From contig PMLJ01000017.1 in assembly GCA_003158855.1 (NCBI GenBank), forward strand, positions 1 to 64,000: 64,000 nt of DNA, in the 5' to 3' direction. This document shows, piece by piece, positions 1 to 8,147 of the stretch. Both the position numbers and the translations under genes were made by a program. This stretch comes from Acidimicrobiaceae bacterium. GTDB taxonomy: Bacteria; Actinomycetota; Acidimicrobiia; Acidimicrobiales; RAAP-2. Under the pieces are notes generated by a model that saw only the letters and a list, made by a program, of their open reading frames with translations, did not search any database and was not told the DNA's origin. Numbering within the stretch: the first letter of the stretch is position 1; each line of letters begins with the position of its first letter.

Positions 1-1
1 G

Positions 2-664
2 GTGCGCCGCGTCTCGAACCTCCCGATCATTGTCGACGCCGACACTTGCTACGGCGACGTCACCTCGGTCTACGCGAACGTCCGACTCCTCGAGGCGGCG
101 GGCGCGGCGGCCATCCAGATTGAGGACCAGGTCTGGCCCAAGAAGTGCGGCCATATGGTGGGCAAGGAGGTCATCGATGCCGATGAGGCCGTGCGCAAGG
201 TCGCCACAGCCCTCGACGCTCGAACCGATTCGAGTACCGTGATCATCGCTCGCACCGACGCGCTCGGTCCACGAGGGATCGACGAGGCTATCGAGCGGGC
301 AGTGCGCTTCGCCGATGCCGGCGCGGACGTCGTCTTCCTCGATGCACCGGGTTCGCGCGAGGACCTCATTCGCATTGGTCAGACCGTCCCGGGTCTCTTG
401 ATGGCCAACGTCAGCGAGGGCGGCCGCACCCCAACACTGCCCGCGAGCGACTTCCACGAACTGGGCTTCAATCTGGTCATCTACCCGACGACGCCGCTGC
501 GCTCGGCCGCCAAGACCATCCAGGACTTCCTCACGGACCTGCGCCGCGAGGGCGATTCGTTGGCCTGGCGTGAGCGTATGTACGGTCTCGACGAATTGAA
601 CGAACTGGTCAACCTCGAGGACTACCTGGTTGTCGGCGACCGCGAGAATACCCGCCGTGTGTAG
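2..664 (+). CDS. Isocitrate lyase/PEP mutase family lyase (PrpB-like), 5' end outside the window
   Basis: The 220 residues seen are the C-terminal three quarters of an isocitrate lyase/phosphoenolpyruvate mutase superfamily enzyme; the start lies upstream of the window. The PIIVDADTCYGD strand carries the metal-binding Asp residues, the KKCGH motif near residue 48 holds the catalytic Cys of 2-methylisocitrate lyase and isocitrate lyase, and IIARTDA follows. Family members cleave or form C-C or P-C bonds in the cytoplasm, for example 2-methylisocitrate to pyruvate and succinate. A LeuD-like hydratase subunit follows after a short gap, so the pair could act on methylcitrate- or dimethylmalate-type acids. 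That substrate assignment is inference; the family assignment is firm. Confidence 0.85.
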   Translation: MRRVSNLPIIVDADTCYGDVTSVYANVRLLEAAGAAAIQIEDQVWPKKCGHMVGKEVIDADEAVRKVATALDARTDSSTVIIARTDALGPRGIDEAIERAVRFADAGADVVFLDAPGSREDLIRIGQTVPGLLMANVSEGGRTPTLPASDFHELGFNLVIYPTTPLRSAAKTIQDFLTDLRREGDSLAWRERMYGLDELNELVNLEDYLVVGDRENTRRV

Positions 665-721
665 GCGCGCGTCGACGGAGGGGTGCACACCGGGTTCGGA
701 CGGGTCCGAGACGGGGGCGTA

Positions 722-1318
722 ATGGAATCGTTCATCGTCCACGTCGGGGTCGGCGCACCACTGCGCATGAGCAGCGTTGACACTGACCAGATCATTCCTT
801 CGCGGTACTTGAAGAGTGTCGGGCGATCGGGTTTCGCCGAGGGCCTCTTCGCGGCTTGGCGAGAGTCCCCCGACTTCGTCTTGAATCAGCCGCGCTACGC
901 GAACGCCACCGTGCTCGTCGCAGGAGTTGACTTTGGCATCGGGTCCTCGCGCGAGGCGGCGGTGTGGGCGCTGCAGGGAAACGGGTTTCGCGTCGTCATC
1001 GCTCCACGCTTTGGTGACATCTTTCGAACTAACGCGGCCAAGTCGGGTCTCCTCGCGGTCGAATTGGCCGAGCCGGTGATCGAGCGACTGTGGGACTATC
1101 TCGATGCTCACCCTGGCGCGCTCGTGACGGTGGACCTCGATCGCTGTGTCGTGCTCGCGGGCGAGGACTTCCAGGAGCACTTCACGGTAGACGGCTACGT
1201 GCGTTGGCAGTTGCTCAACGGGCTGGACGAGATCTCGACGACGTTGGTATCGCTCGACGAGATCGAAGCGTTCGAGTCGCACCGGCCCCGGATCAAGCCC
1301 CGAGTGACCCCCAACTAG
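722..1318 (+). CDS. LeuD-like aconitase-family small subunit (3-isopropylmalate dehydratase type)
   Basis: A 198-aa protein of the aconitase swivel-domain family. The ESFIVHVGVGAPL N-terminus, VDTDQIIPSRYL and a FGIGSSRE loop are typical of LeuD, the small subunit that works with an iron-sulfur large subunit (LeuC) to isomerise 2- and 3-isopropylmalate. The loop reads GSSREAA where LeuD normally has GSSREHA, so specificity may differ. The ATG at 722 is preferred: it gives the canonical N-terminus, while the upstream GTG at 683 has its GGAGG only one base away. No large subunit is visible, and the preceding lyase suggests a hydratase-lyase pathway such as dimethylmaleate or methylcitrate breakdown instead of leucine synthesis. 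It ends in a 4-bp convergent overlap with the next gene. Confidence 0.82.
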   Translation: MESFIVHVGVGAPLRMSSVDTDQIIPSRYLKSVGRSGFAEGLFAAWRESPDFVLNQPRYANATVLVAGVDFGIGSSREAAVWALQGNGFRVVIAPRFGDIFRTNAAKSGLLAVELAEPVIERLWDYLDAHPGALVTVDLDRCVVLAGEDFQEHFTVDGYVRWQLLNGLDEISTTLVSLDEIEAFESHRPRIKPRVTPN

Positions 1319-2226
1319 TCGCGCGTCAGGGCGTCTGGGTAGTCAGGCGCCGGGAACCACCCGGCTCGTCCGAGCAACGCCGGTGTCGCGATACCCAACT
1401 TGGCGGTAACGAAGTCCGACGCCGCGAGGAGCCGATCGAAGTCGAGCCCCACGGACACGCCGCTACGTTCCAAGAGGTACGTGAGGTCCTCGGTGGCGAT
1501 GTTGCCCGTGGCGCTCGGAGCGAAGGGGCAGCCTCCGATGCCGCCCGAACTGGCGTCAAGGGAACTCACGCCCGCCTCGAGCGCGGCGAATGCGTTGGCG
1601 TAGCCAGTATTGCGCGTGTTGTGCAGGTGGAGTCTGAGGGGCTTCTGCGTGATCTGCTTCGCCGCCCCGACGAGGCGGCGAACGTCCACTGGCGTGCCGA
1701 CACCGATGGTGTCGGCGAGGGCTATCTCGTCGACGCCAAGTTGGTCCACCACGGTGACGATGTCCATCACCTGCTGGGTCGACACTTCACCCTCGAAGGG
1801 GCATCCGAACGCCGCGCCGATCGTGACCGATACCGAAAGGCCGCCGGCGGTCGCGCGTTCGACCATCTTCTCGGTGCCGCGCAGTGCCTCGCGTACTGAC
1901 ATTCCCTGGTTTCGCTGACAGAAGGTCTCGGTGGCCACGACCACGAGGTTCGCCTCATCGACTCCTGATGCGATGGCGCGGTCGAGACCTCGTTCGTTCA
2001 TGACGAGGCCGATGTAGCTCACCGAGTCACGCCGCGGGACACCGGCCATCACCGCCTCGGCGTCTGCCATCTGGGGAACCCGGTCCGGTCGCGCGAAGCT
2101 CACCGCCTCCAGGCGTGAGATGCCCGCGTCCACCAGTAGTTCGATGTAGGTGATCTTCTCCTCGCTGGAGAGGATCCGCTGCTCGTTCTGGAGTCCGTCG
2201 CGAGGCCCGACTTCGATGATCTTCAA
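1315..2226 (-). CDS. Hydroxymethylglutaryl-CoA lyase (HMGL-like)
   Basis: A 303-aa HMGL-like TIM-barrel enzyme, the usual length for bacterial HMG-CoA lyase (MvaB), which splits 3-hydroxy-3-methylglutaryl-CoA into acetoacetate and acetyl-CoA at the end of leucine or isovalerate catabolism. EVGPRDGLQNE at residues 5-15 is the metal- and substrate-binding start of the barrel, LHLHNTRNTG the metal-binding His pair, and GGIGGCPFAPSATGN the signature loop with the active-site Cys. It is convergent with the LeuD-like gene. Its upstream region carries a palindromic GGTCCAGACC site, repeated in front of the divergent CitE-like pseudogene. Confidence 0.9.
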   Translation of the reverse strand: MKIIEVGPRDGLQNEQRILSSEEKITYIELLVDAGISRLEAVSFARPDRVPQMADAEAVMAGVPRRDSVSYIGLVMNERGLDRAIASGVDEANLVVVATETFCQRNQGMSVREALRGTEKMVERATAGGLSVSVTIGAAFGCPFEGEVSTQQVMDIVTVVDQLGVDEIALADTIGVGTPVDVRRLVGAAKQITQKPLRLHLHNTRNTGYANAFAALEAGVSSLDASSGGIGGCPFAPSATGNIATEDLTYLLERSGVSVGLDFDRLLAASDFVTAKLGIATPALLGRAGWFPAPDYPDALTRD

Positions 2227-2374
2227 GGTATGCTCCTCCGGCAGTGGAATACGGTGTACTCCAGATTACATGCAATCGGCCGATTTTGAGAGGGTTCGGG
2301 CCCGCCTCATGGCGGGAATTGCAGTGCCGTTGGTGGCACACGCGGCGGGTACGGCAAGGATTGTATTTAATTGT

Positions 2375-2388
2375 GCGGTCCAGACCGC
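2375..2388. promoter_or_regulatory. Palindromic operator candidate, copy 1
   Basis: GCGGTC-CA-GACCGC is a perfect inverted repeat about 150 bp upstream of the HMG-CoA lyase start. Its core GGTCCAGACC recurs exactly at 2657-2666, before the divergent CitE-like gene. The shape resembles GntR/FadR-type operators; the regulator is unknown. Confidence 0.45.
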
Positions 2389-2656
2389 GAACTGACCCCG
2401 ATGACGTGGAACGGCCCGGGCCATGAGGGTGTGAAGAACCGTGAACAGTAGAGTCAGTCAGCCGGGCGAGGCCAGGTATTCGCAGTCGCGAGCGGGCCAC
2501 GTGCACGCTGCCACGGCGCACCTCGCTCATGGACCACCGTGGCGTGTGGCGAGCACCTCTCCCTTCGCCTCCAACGTCGTTAGTGGAGCGGCCATCGGGA
2601 TCTGCGGACCAGTGGGCGCCGGTTACCCTGCCCGCGGTAGGTTCCTTCGCACACTT

Positions 2657-2666
2657 GGTCCAGACC
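2657..2666. promoter_or_regulatory. Palindromic operator candidate, copy 2
   Basis: Second exact copy of the decamer GGTCCAGACC, about 70 bp upstream of the CitE-like start. The rest of 2227-2733 holds no supported gene and is best read as the divergent promoter region of the lyase and the CitE-like gene. Confidence 0.42.
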
Positions 2667-2733
2667 GTTTGGCAGTTCCCGTCGCGGCCAGTGCCAAGCT
2701 TGATCGTTCGCGTTCCAATCCGGAAAGAGAATC

Positions 2734-3329
2734 GTGAGTACCAACCACTCGTGTCGAGCAATGCTCTTCGTGCCCGGAAATTCGAAAAAGATGATGGACA
2801 AGATTCCGAGTCTCGTCCCGGGACCCTTCATCCTTGACCTCGGAGGCTCGGAACCGCCGAAGGAAAAGGAACGAGCTCGCCATTTGGTTGGCGATCCGAT
2901 TCGAAGTACAGGAAGTGACGATGAACTTCGCGTGCGGATCAACGACCTGTCCTCACCATACGCAGTCGACGATCTCGTGGCGGTGATTGGCGAGAATCTG
3001 TCGGGATCGTCGTGCCAAAAGTCGAGAGCCCGGACGATCTTCGACGCGTCAACGCGATGATTGATGAGTTCACGCAACAGCACGGACGCAACGGACGTCA
3101 CATTCGCGTGATGGCGACCATCGAAACTGCGGCGGGCCTGTACCGCGTCCACGAGATCGCCCGCGTTGGTGGTCATCTTGTGCGATTGGGCATCGGTGGT
3201 GGCGACTTCGCCCTCGATCTCGGCCTGGATTGGCCCGACGAAGAGGGAACTCCAGAGATAATGCTGTGGGCCAAGAGCCAGTTGGTCGATGAACGAGTCC
3301 GGACGGCCACTCGACGATTATCTCGGTGA
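2734..3329 (+). pseudogene. CitE-like HpcH/HpaI aldolase family gene, frameshifted
   Basis: Two overlapping reading frames together resemble a citrate-lyase-beta-like (CitE/HpcH) enzyme, a family that makes or cleaves acyl-CoA or malyl-type C-C bonds. Frame one, from GTG 2734, begins RAMLFVPGNSKKMMDK and contains the FILDLGGSEPPKEKERAR barrel start, where an LEDAV-type sequence is usual. It runs to ENLSG near 3003, where homology continues one frame over as GIVVPKVESPDDL, then ATIETAAGLYRVHEI and a GGGDFALDLG stretch. The C-terminal third after AKSQLV is missing or garbled. The frameshift, lost C-terminus and altered metal-site residues point to a pseudogene. It is divergent from the HMG-CoA lyase, a natural functional partner for a CoA-ester lyase. 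Confidence 0.72.
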
Positions 3330-3374
3330 CGCTGATTGATTCGTTCGTTCGAGCGGTCTTGAGCTGAAGACCAC

Positions 3375-3825
3375 AGTTCGCGTGAGTCGCCGACGTGAAG
3401 TGCACCCTGGACGCTGGTGTGCAGTTGCGCGGGACCATCGGCGGTGACGACGAGACACTCTCTTTTGGAAACCGGCCCGGTGGTCAGTCGTGACGACGTT
3501 GCGCTGCAAGACCAGCATCATTCCCTCTCCCAAGACCAAGTCGGGAACGGGCTCGTTGACTCGGCGCAACGAGTCCGGTATCGGCGAGAGGTTGCCGCCC
3601 CCGTAACCGTGGACGAGATCGTCGAAGGCCCTGAAGCCCGCGTCTTCGATTACCCGCGGGGCTTCAACGAGCTCGCACACGGGGGTCCCGCGCACCAGAC
3701 GCCCAACGATCTCGTGGTCGGCGACATCGTGAAGTTCGCTCAGGGGCGGAGAGTTCTCTCCGATACTGAAAGTCCGCAGTATCTGGCCGCCGTAATCGAC
3801 TTGGAATCCAGCGGTGGTTGGAAGA
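3375..3825 (-). pseudogene. C-terminal fragment of an M24-family metallopeptidase (Xaa-Pro peptidase/creatinase-like)
   Basis: On the minus strand an open stretch reads GFQVDYGGQILRTFSIGE, then ELHDVADHEIV, GFRAFDDLVHGYGGG and GMMLVLQRNVVTTDHRAGFQ. This is the C-terminal half of a pita-bread-fold M24 peptidase, with the HGYGGG metal-binding His and the VLQ-NVVT strand. After RAGFQ (near 3460-3470) homology shifts frame and continues ECLVVTADGPAQLHT, the usual C-terminal beta strands. The N-terminal half and the metal-binding Asp pair are absent. It is a remnant lying tail to tail with the CitE-like pseudogene. Confidence 0.65.
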
Positions 3826-3984
3826 TTACGACTTCTTGCGGGAAAATCCCCCCGGTGCGCATCTCGAATCTTGGGAAGAGAGTTTTACCAATGCATTACC
3901 CCTTCCGTGACGATCTCTTAGGTCGCCGCGACAGAGTGGTCCTGTTGCGGGACACGCCCGGAACCCCGAACAAAGGATTTCAAA

Positions 3985-4425
3985 ATGGCAATCAAGTCTC
4001 ATCGTCTTCGTAACCTGCTGATCAGCGGAGCGGTCATTGCGGGGGTCGGACTCGGATCAGCTGGAATTGCTTCGGCAGCCTCGTCTGGAACGTCTTCGAC
4101 TTCCAGCACGGTGTCGTCGAGCGACACTTCGACAAACGCACCGAGGGATCCGGCAACCCTGGCTCACGGTCCCAACGAGATCCTCTTGACGGGCAGCGAC
4201 CTACAGAGTGCCACTGCAGCAGCGACAGCCGCCGAGCCCGGTGCAAGCATCATTCGCGCCGAGACCGACTCGGGTGGTTCAGCCTACGAGGTTCATATGC
4301 AGAAGACTGACGGCACGGACGCGACGGTAAAGCTGGACTCCAGCTTCGCGGTCACGTCGACCGAGCAGGGCTTCGGCAGCGGCCCCGCAGTCCAGTCGAC
4401 CAAGACGGGTGTCACCACCAACTAG
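3985..4425 (+). CDS. Small secreted PepSY-like protein
   Basis: A 146-aa protein with a clear signal peptide (SHRLRNLLISGAVIAGVGLG, cleavage expected near AASA at about residue 33), a Ser/Thr-rich linker and a C-terminal domain (residues about 65-135). There DLQSATAAATAAEPGASIIRA followed by an alternating YEVHMQKTDG hairpin matches the alpha-beta-beta plan of PepSY-type secreted domains of actinobacteria. AAAGGA lies seven bases before the ATG. Function is unknown; related domains bind or inhibit proteins in the cell envelope. Two hairpins lie downstream. Confidence 0.75.
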   Translation: MAIKSHRLRNLLISGAVIAGVGLGSAGIASAASSGTSSTSSTVSSSDTSTNAPRDPATLAHGPNEILLTGSDLQSATAAATAAEPGASIIRAETDSGGSAYEVHMQKTDGTDATVKLDSSFAVTSTEQGFGSGPAVQSTKTGVTTN

Positions 4426-4436
4426 CCATCCGCCGC

Positions 4437-4486
4437 CGCGATCCGGACCACACTTCATGAAGCGAGAATGTGAGGTCCGGGTCGCG
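4437..4486 (+). terminator. Hairpin after the PepSY-like gene
   Basis: CGCGATCCGGACC (4437-4449) pairs with GGTCCGGGTCGCG (4474-4486) with one G-T-type mismatch, starting 12 nt after the stop codon. There is no U-run, so it may be a stability hairpin or an intrinsic terminator without a tail. Confidence 0.5.
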
Positions 4487-4648
4487 TGGCTGCCTCAATG
4501 ACTGAGCGATGTCCAACGACGCCGAAGAAGACGCCTCCACGTGCGCGGATGTCTCTTGGACAAGATCATCGAGAAGACACCCTGCGGTTCACAAGGCCCA
4601 TCAGAGGCGAGGTGCGGCAAAGCGCCCTTCATCATCGTCGGAAAACAC

Positions 4649-4682
4649 AAAAGGGCCAACCCGGGGGGTGGGTGGCCCTTTT
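4649..4682. terminator. Bidirectional intrinsic terminator
   Basis: AAAAGGGCCA (4649-4658) and TGGCCCTTTT (4673-4682) form a perfect 10-bp stem with A/T runs on both sides. This suits termination of the PepSY-like transcript on + and of the secreted repeat protein gene (stop at 4809) on -. The rest of 4487-4808 shows no gene. Confidence 0.8.
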
Positions 4683-4808
4683 GCAGAAACCATGATTTTC
4701 TCTTCCTAGGAAAGACAAAAGCACGCTCAAGCCAGTATGCCTGTTCGGATGCCATCTGGCAAGTCGATTTCGTTGATGCTTATCATCTGCAAAGCAGATA
4801 TGGCGAGA

Positions 4809-6242
4809 TCACCACGTGGGCCAACTGGAGGGTAGGGGGCCCGGCGGCCCGAAGGGCTGCGGGAGACCCGGTCGTGCCCCGAGGGCTTGCAGGAGGGAGC
4901 TGAAGTTCAGCCCGTAGGCGGTCGAGTTCTTCCCGTTGTACTCCAAGTGGCCAGCGCCGTGTTCCGGCGACGCCGGCGGGTCCGCCCATCCGGTTTCGAG
5001 GCAGGTCTTCGCGTCGTGCACTACGCCGACGACTGTGGCCGCGGTGACGTGCTCGCCGATCACCACTTTCGGTGTGACGTCCTCCGCCACGTAGACGTAG
5101 CGACCCTTCGCGGGACCACCCGACAATCGATAGGAAATGAACACGCCGCTCGGCCAGCCCGGATCGTAGAGATTCGTCACCACCGCGTCGCCGAGAGCGT
5201 AGATGGGTCCCGACGCGCAGTAGTCCACACCTTGGTCAATCTCTTGGGGGACGAGTGACGTGACTGCTCGTAGGGGATTGAGGTAGCCGTCGATCGGCGC
5301 CACGTCGACCGCCACGTAGTAGCCGCCCGTCGTGGGATCGACCGCGAGCGCGCTCGCAAAGCCCCCTCCCGCCAGCGCCTTCGACGCGGCGAGCGAGCCG
5401 TGCAAGGTGGACCCGTAGCTGTCGATCTCGCCATTGGCCTTCAGCACGTAGTAACCCGTTCCATCGGTCGTGGCCGCGAGGGCGGTGACGGGCACGCCGT
5501 TGTAACTACCGTGAGCGCTGGCCAGGGGCGATCCGTCGTCGGGTGCGCCAAAGCTGGCGACGTCGCCTGTAGAAGTCGCGATCCAGTAGCCACCCGTCGT
5601 GGGATCGACCGCCAAGGCGACCGCGACCACGGGGGCCGTCGTTCCGTAGTGAAGGTGAGGGGCGAGCGAGCCGTTTCCCTTGACGCCGTACGCGCCAACG
5701 GCTCCGTTCGCCCGCAGCACGTAGTAACCCGTTCCGTCGGGTGCCGCCGCGATGGCGACGGCGGCCGGATGTTGCCCCCACCCTCCCGGTGGGACGAGCG
5801 GCTGGCCGAGGAACGGAGCGTTGAATCCCTGGACCGTGCCATTGGAACTGACGACCCAGTAACCGCCAGTCGCAGAGTCGAGCGCGATTCCCGTCGCGGT
5901 GGTGCCGAGGGGGAGGCCTTGAGCAGCTGGTGAGCCGTAGTTGGTAGCACCGTAGGCGTCGACTTCGCCATTCGAACGAAGGACGTAGTAGCCATCGCCG
6001 TTTGCTCCGGCGGCGACGCCGACGACGGCCGGGTTTGAGGCCGAGGGGGATCCCAGGTATGGCGCATCGTAGGCAGCCACCGTCGGCGAAGGTGGCGCCG
6101 CAGCCTCCGCTGCCGTGATCGGTGAGAGTACGCCGATAGCGAGAGTGATGACGAGGCAATGGACGCCGGCGACAAACGCACCCCTCACGGGTACCGTACG
6201 TGTGACGTGACGTGAGAGTCCGAAGTACAACTTCTGCTCCAT
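4809..6242 (-). CDS. Secreted repeat (propeller-like) protein with degenerate M23-like C-terminal domain
   Basis: A 477-aa exported protein. A signal/anchor segment (residues about 15-48, ending AAEAAAP) is followed by six or seven repeats of the form G-YYVLR-NGEV-AYGA---GS and TGGYWVVSSNG (residues about 55-320), a pattern common in actinobacterial secreted proteins that probably forms a beta-propeller. The C-terminal 150 residues (IDQGVDYCASGPIYALGDAVV, GRYVYVAEDV, HLEYNG) resemble the strand order of M23/LytM peptidase domains but lack a complete HxxxD/HxH zinc set, so binding is more likely than catalysis. The natural role is unknown; a cell-wall-associated function is inference. Confidence 0.72.
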   Translation of the reverse strand: MEQKLYFGLSRHVTRTVPVRGAFVAGVHCLVITLAIGVLSPITAAEAAAPPSPTVAAYDAPYLGSPSASNPAVVGVAAGANGDGYYVLRSNGEVDAYGATNYGSPAAQGLPLGTTATGIALDSATGGYWVVSSNGTVQGFNAPFLGQPLVPPGGWGQHPAAVAIAAAPDGTGYYVLRANGAVGAYGVKGNGSLAPHLHYGTTAPVVAVALAVDPTTGGYWIATSTGDVASFGAPDDGSPLASAHGSYNGVPVTALAATTDGTGYYVLKANGEIDSYGSTLHGSLAASKALAGGGFASALAVDPTTGGYYVAVDVAPIDGYLNPLRAVTSLVPQEIDQGVDYCASGPIYALGDAVVTNLYDPGWPSGVFISYRLSGGPAKGRYVYVAEDVTPKVVIGEHVTAATVVGVVHDAKTCLETGWADPPASPEHGAGHLEYNGKNSTAYGLNFSSLLQALGARPGLPQPFGPPGPLPSSWPTW

Positions 6243-6373
6243 TGAATGTTGAGCATTCTGTGAGTCTTATCCAGAATTGGACCCACCGTCGAGGCTCGAC
6301 CGGGTCTCTGACTTATCGCCGGTGGAAGTCCCATTCAAGGACTCTTCCCATGCCAAGTCCTTCCAGAACGTCC

Positions 6374-6420
6374 ATTGAAGTTCAACGGGTCCAGTTTTGC
6401 AGGGCCTGTTGAACTTCAAT
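6374..6420. repeat. Perfect 13-bp inverted repeat, 21-nt loop
   Basis: ATTGAAGTTCAAC (6374-6386) is exactly mirrored as GTTGAACTTCAAT (6408-6420). It lies between the secreted repeat protein promoter (upstream of 6242, minus strand) and the 3' end of the monooxygenase remnant. It could be an operator, a terminator or a cruciform; the AT-rich arms lack a U-run. Confidence 0.6.
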
Positions 6421-6505
6421 GCTCACCGCGAACCGCACGGGTTCAAGATTTTGGCTGGCGGCAGGATGTCAATTGAACCTTCAGCAGTCTCCTCTCCGGG
6501 CTGTT

Positions 6506-6797
6506 CTATATGGCTACTTGCTCTTCGTACTCATCGAGATACTGATTGACTGGACGGGACAAGCCGTAGTGTTCGCGCAGGGTGAGCCCGGTGTATTCGT
6601 TTCGAAATAGGCCGCGCGATTGAAGGATCGGTACCACTTGTTCGACGAACAGCTCCAACCCCGACGGCAGCACGGCGGGCATGATGTTGAAGCCGTCGGC
6701 AGCTCCGTTGGTGAACCACAGCTCGATCGTGTCGGCCACCTGCTCGGCCGTACCGGCAAACGTCAGATGACCTCTACCGCCGCCGAGGAGATCGGCG
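6506..6797 (-). pseudogene. C-terminal remnant of a luciferase-like (NtaA/DszA-type) flavin monooxygenase
   Basis: The last ~95 residues match the C-terminus of the nitrilotriacetate/dibenzothiophene-sulfone monooxygenase group: GHLTFAGTAEQVADTIE, GAADGFNIMPAVLPSGLE and LREHYGLSRPVNQY. Full-length members are about 440 residues, so the N-terminal TIM barrel is gone. Upstream of about 6797 the minus-strand reading frame is only the antisense of the adjoining old-yellow-enzyme remnant, so the junction lies near 6790. Confidence 0.72.
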
Positions 6798-7213
6798 AAC
6801 GGCGTTCGGGCATCGTCATCTCTCCCGGTAACCCATTCAATGACATCGTCGAGGAGGACGTGGATGGGCTCTACCGAGCGCTGGTGCGGGCCCTCTCCCC
6901 ATTGGGTCTTGCCTATCTCAATGTCGTGCACGGGGGAGACGAGAACCTGATCCAGAAGTTTCGGCGCGAATGGCCGACGGCTCTTCTGCTGAACCGGCGC
7001 GGCGCTGACATCGAGACGCGCGTCAAGGATCTCGACGATGGCCTCGCCGACGTGATCACAGTGGGCGCGCAGACCCTTGCCAATCCGGACCTGGTCGCTC
7101 GCGTAAAGGTCGACGCGCCCCTCAATGAAGCTGATCCTTCGACGTTCTACGGGGGCGGCGAGCGAGGCTACACAGACTACCGAGCATTGGATTCAGCCCT
7201 TCACGAAGGGTGA
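6794..7213 (+). pseudogene. C-terminal remnant of an old-yellow-enzyme alkene reductase
   Basis: From GERRSGIVISPGN onward the translation follows the C-terminal ~140 residues of NADH:flavin oxidoreductase/N-ethylmaleimide-reductase family enzymes: FNDIVEEDVDGLYRALV, LAYLNVVHGGD, ADVITVGAQTLANPDLV and FYGGGERGYTDY, which contribute to the FMN phosphate site and C-terminal helix. The first ~220 residues are missing. It abuts a remnant on the other strand that has also lost its 5' part. Confidence 0.75.
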
Positions 7214-7703
7214 CGATCGTTCGAGGACGTGGGCAGCGCCTTCGGCGATTTGAACGCGGATCTCTCCGGCACTGCGAGGAGAGGAGAGGAGAGAAGACCC
7301 GCGCCTTGACCCGTGTCAGTATCCGCGAGTCGGAATACTCGTCGAATCGCAACTTGACCGTTGGTCTGAGAACCCGGCAACTTGGGATCAAGCGGAAGCA
7401 AGCGGATAGTCGGATTCGTCCGATGAGGTCGGAGGGGTCCGTGGGAAGAAGTGCGGAATGCTTGCTCAGCGACTACTCGATGTGCGTATTCGTCTCCCGG
7501 GGGCCGACATGCTCCAGCTTCTCGACGTCTTCTGACGGCCGTCAACACGTCCTTCACGAATCGCATCTCGTCGTTCGATTCGTTCATGAGTTGCTTCCTT
7601 GCGAACGGAGTCTTACGATGTCGGGTTGTGGGACAGATCGATTGCTTCCTGCCGAGTGGAGGGGTCCGAATGACGACCTATCAGTTCAAGCCCGGGTGTC
7701 GCC
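7214..7703. other. Gene-poor interval
   Basis: No supported gene. At about 7370-7440 there is a weak match to the flank of the tRNA-derived repeats (CCCGGCAACTTGGGAT then GCAAGCGGATAGTCGGATTC), possibly a very decayed copy; a similar GCGGATGGTCGGATTCGTC occurs at about 10435. Confidence 0.3.
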
Positions 7704-8147
7704 ATGCCTCTTGAGGGGGAGTACGAACCTAGCCCCGCGCAGTGGGTTCGTGACCAGGTGGCCGAGTACGAGAACTCTGGTGGCGCGCGCGCGAACACCC
7801 TGCTGGATACGGGTCTTCCGATCATCATCATCACAACCCGCGGGAATCGCACTGGCAAGGTCCGAAAGACCCCCGTCATGCGGGTGGAACACGACGGCGA
7901 GTACGCCCTCGTGGCTTCCAAGGGTGGAGCGCCTGACAACCCGGTCTGGTACAACAATCTCTTGGCTCACCCTGACGACGTCATGCTGCAAGACGGGTCC
8001 GAACCCTTCGACGTCGTCGTACGACGGGTGAGCGGCGACGAGCGAGCGCGGTGGTGGGATCGTGCCGTGCGGGCCTACCCCCCTTACGCCGAGTATCAAG
8101 TGAAGACCACACGCGAGATCCCGGTCTTCGTCGCCAGCCGCAAATGA
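7704..8147 (+). CDS. F420-dependent deazaflavin oxidoreductase, Ddn family
   Basis: A 147-aa protein of the deazaflavin-dependent nitroreductase (Ddn) family, which uses reduced coenzyme F420 to reduce quinones, nitro compounds or other electrophiles, often at the membrane. Diagnostic stretches are IIITTRGNRTGKVRKTPVMRV (cofactor phosphate region), YALVASKGGAPDNPVWYNNLLAHP and ARAYPPYAEYQ-type residues near the C-terminus (RAVRAYPPYAEYQVKT). Length is typical. It stands alone between remnants. The physiological substrate cannot be read from sequence. Confidence 0.88.
   Translation: MPLEGEYEPSPAQWVRDQVAEYENSGGARANTLLDTGLPIIIITTRGNRTGKVRKTPVMRVEHDGEYALVASKGGAPDNPVWYNNLLAHPDDVMLQDGSEPFDVVVRRVSGDERARWWDRAVRAYPPYAEYQVKTTREIPVFVASRK

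Noticed and set aside
5400-5933. Plus-strand frame inside the secreted repeat protein
   Set aside because: Antisense to the repeats; its apparent periodicity simply mirrors the repeat units.
6620-6793. N-terminal part of the plus-strand frame that continues into the old yellow enzyme remnant
   Set aside because: It is antisense to the monooxygenase remnant and has no resemblance to the enzyme's N-terminus.
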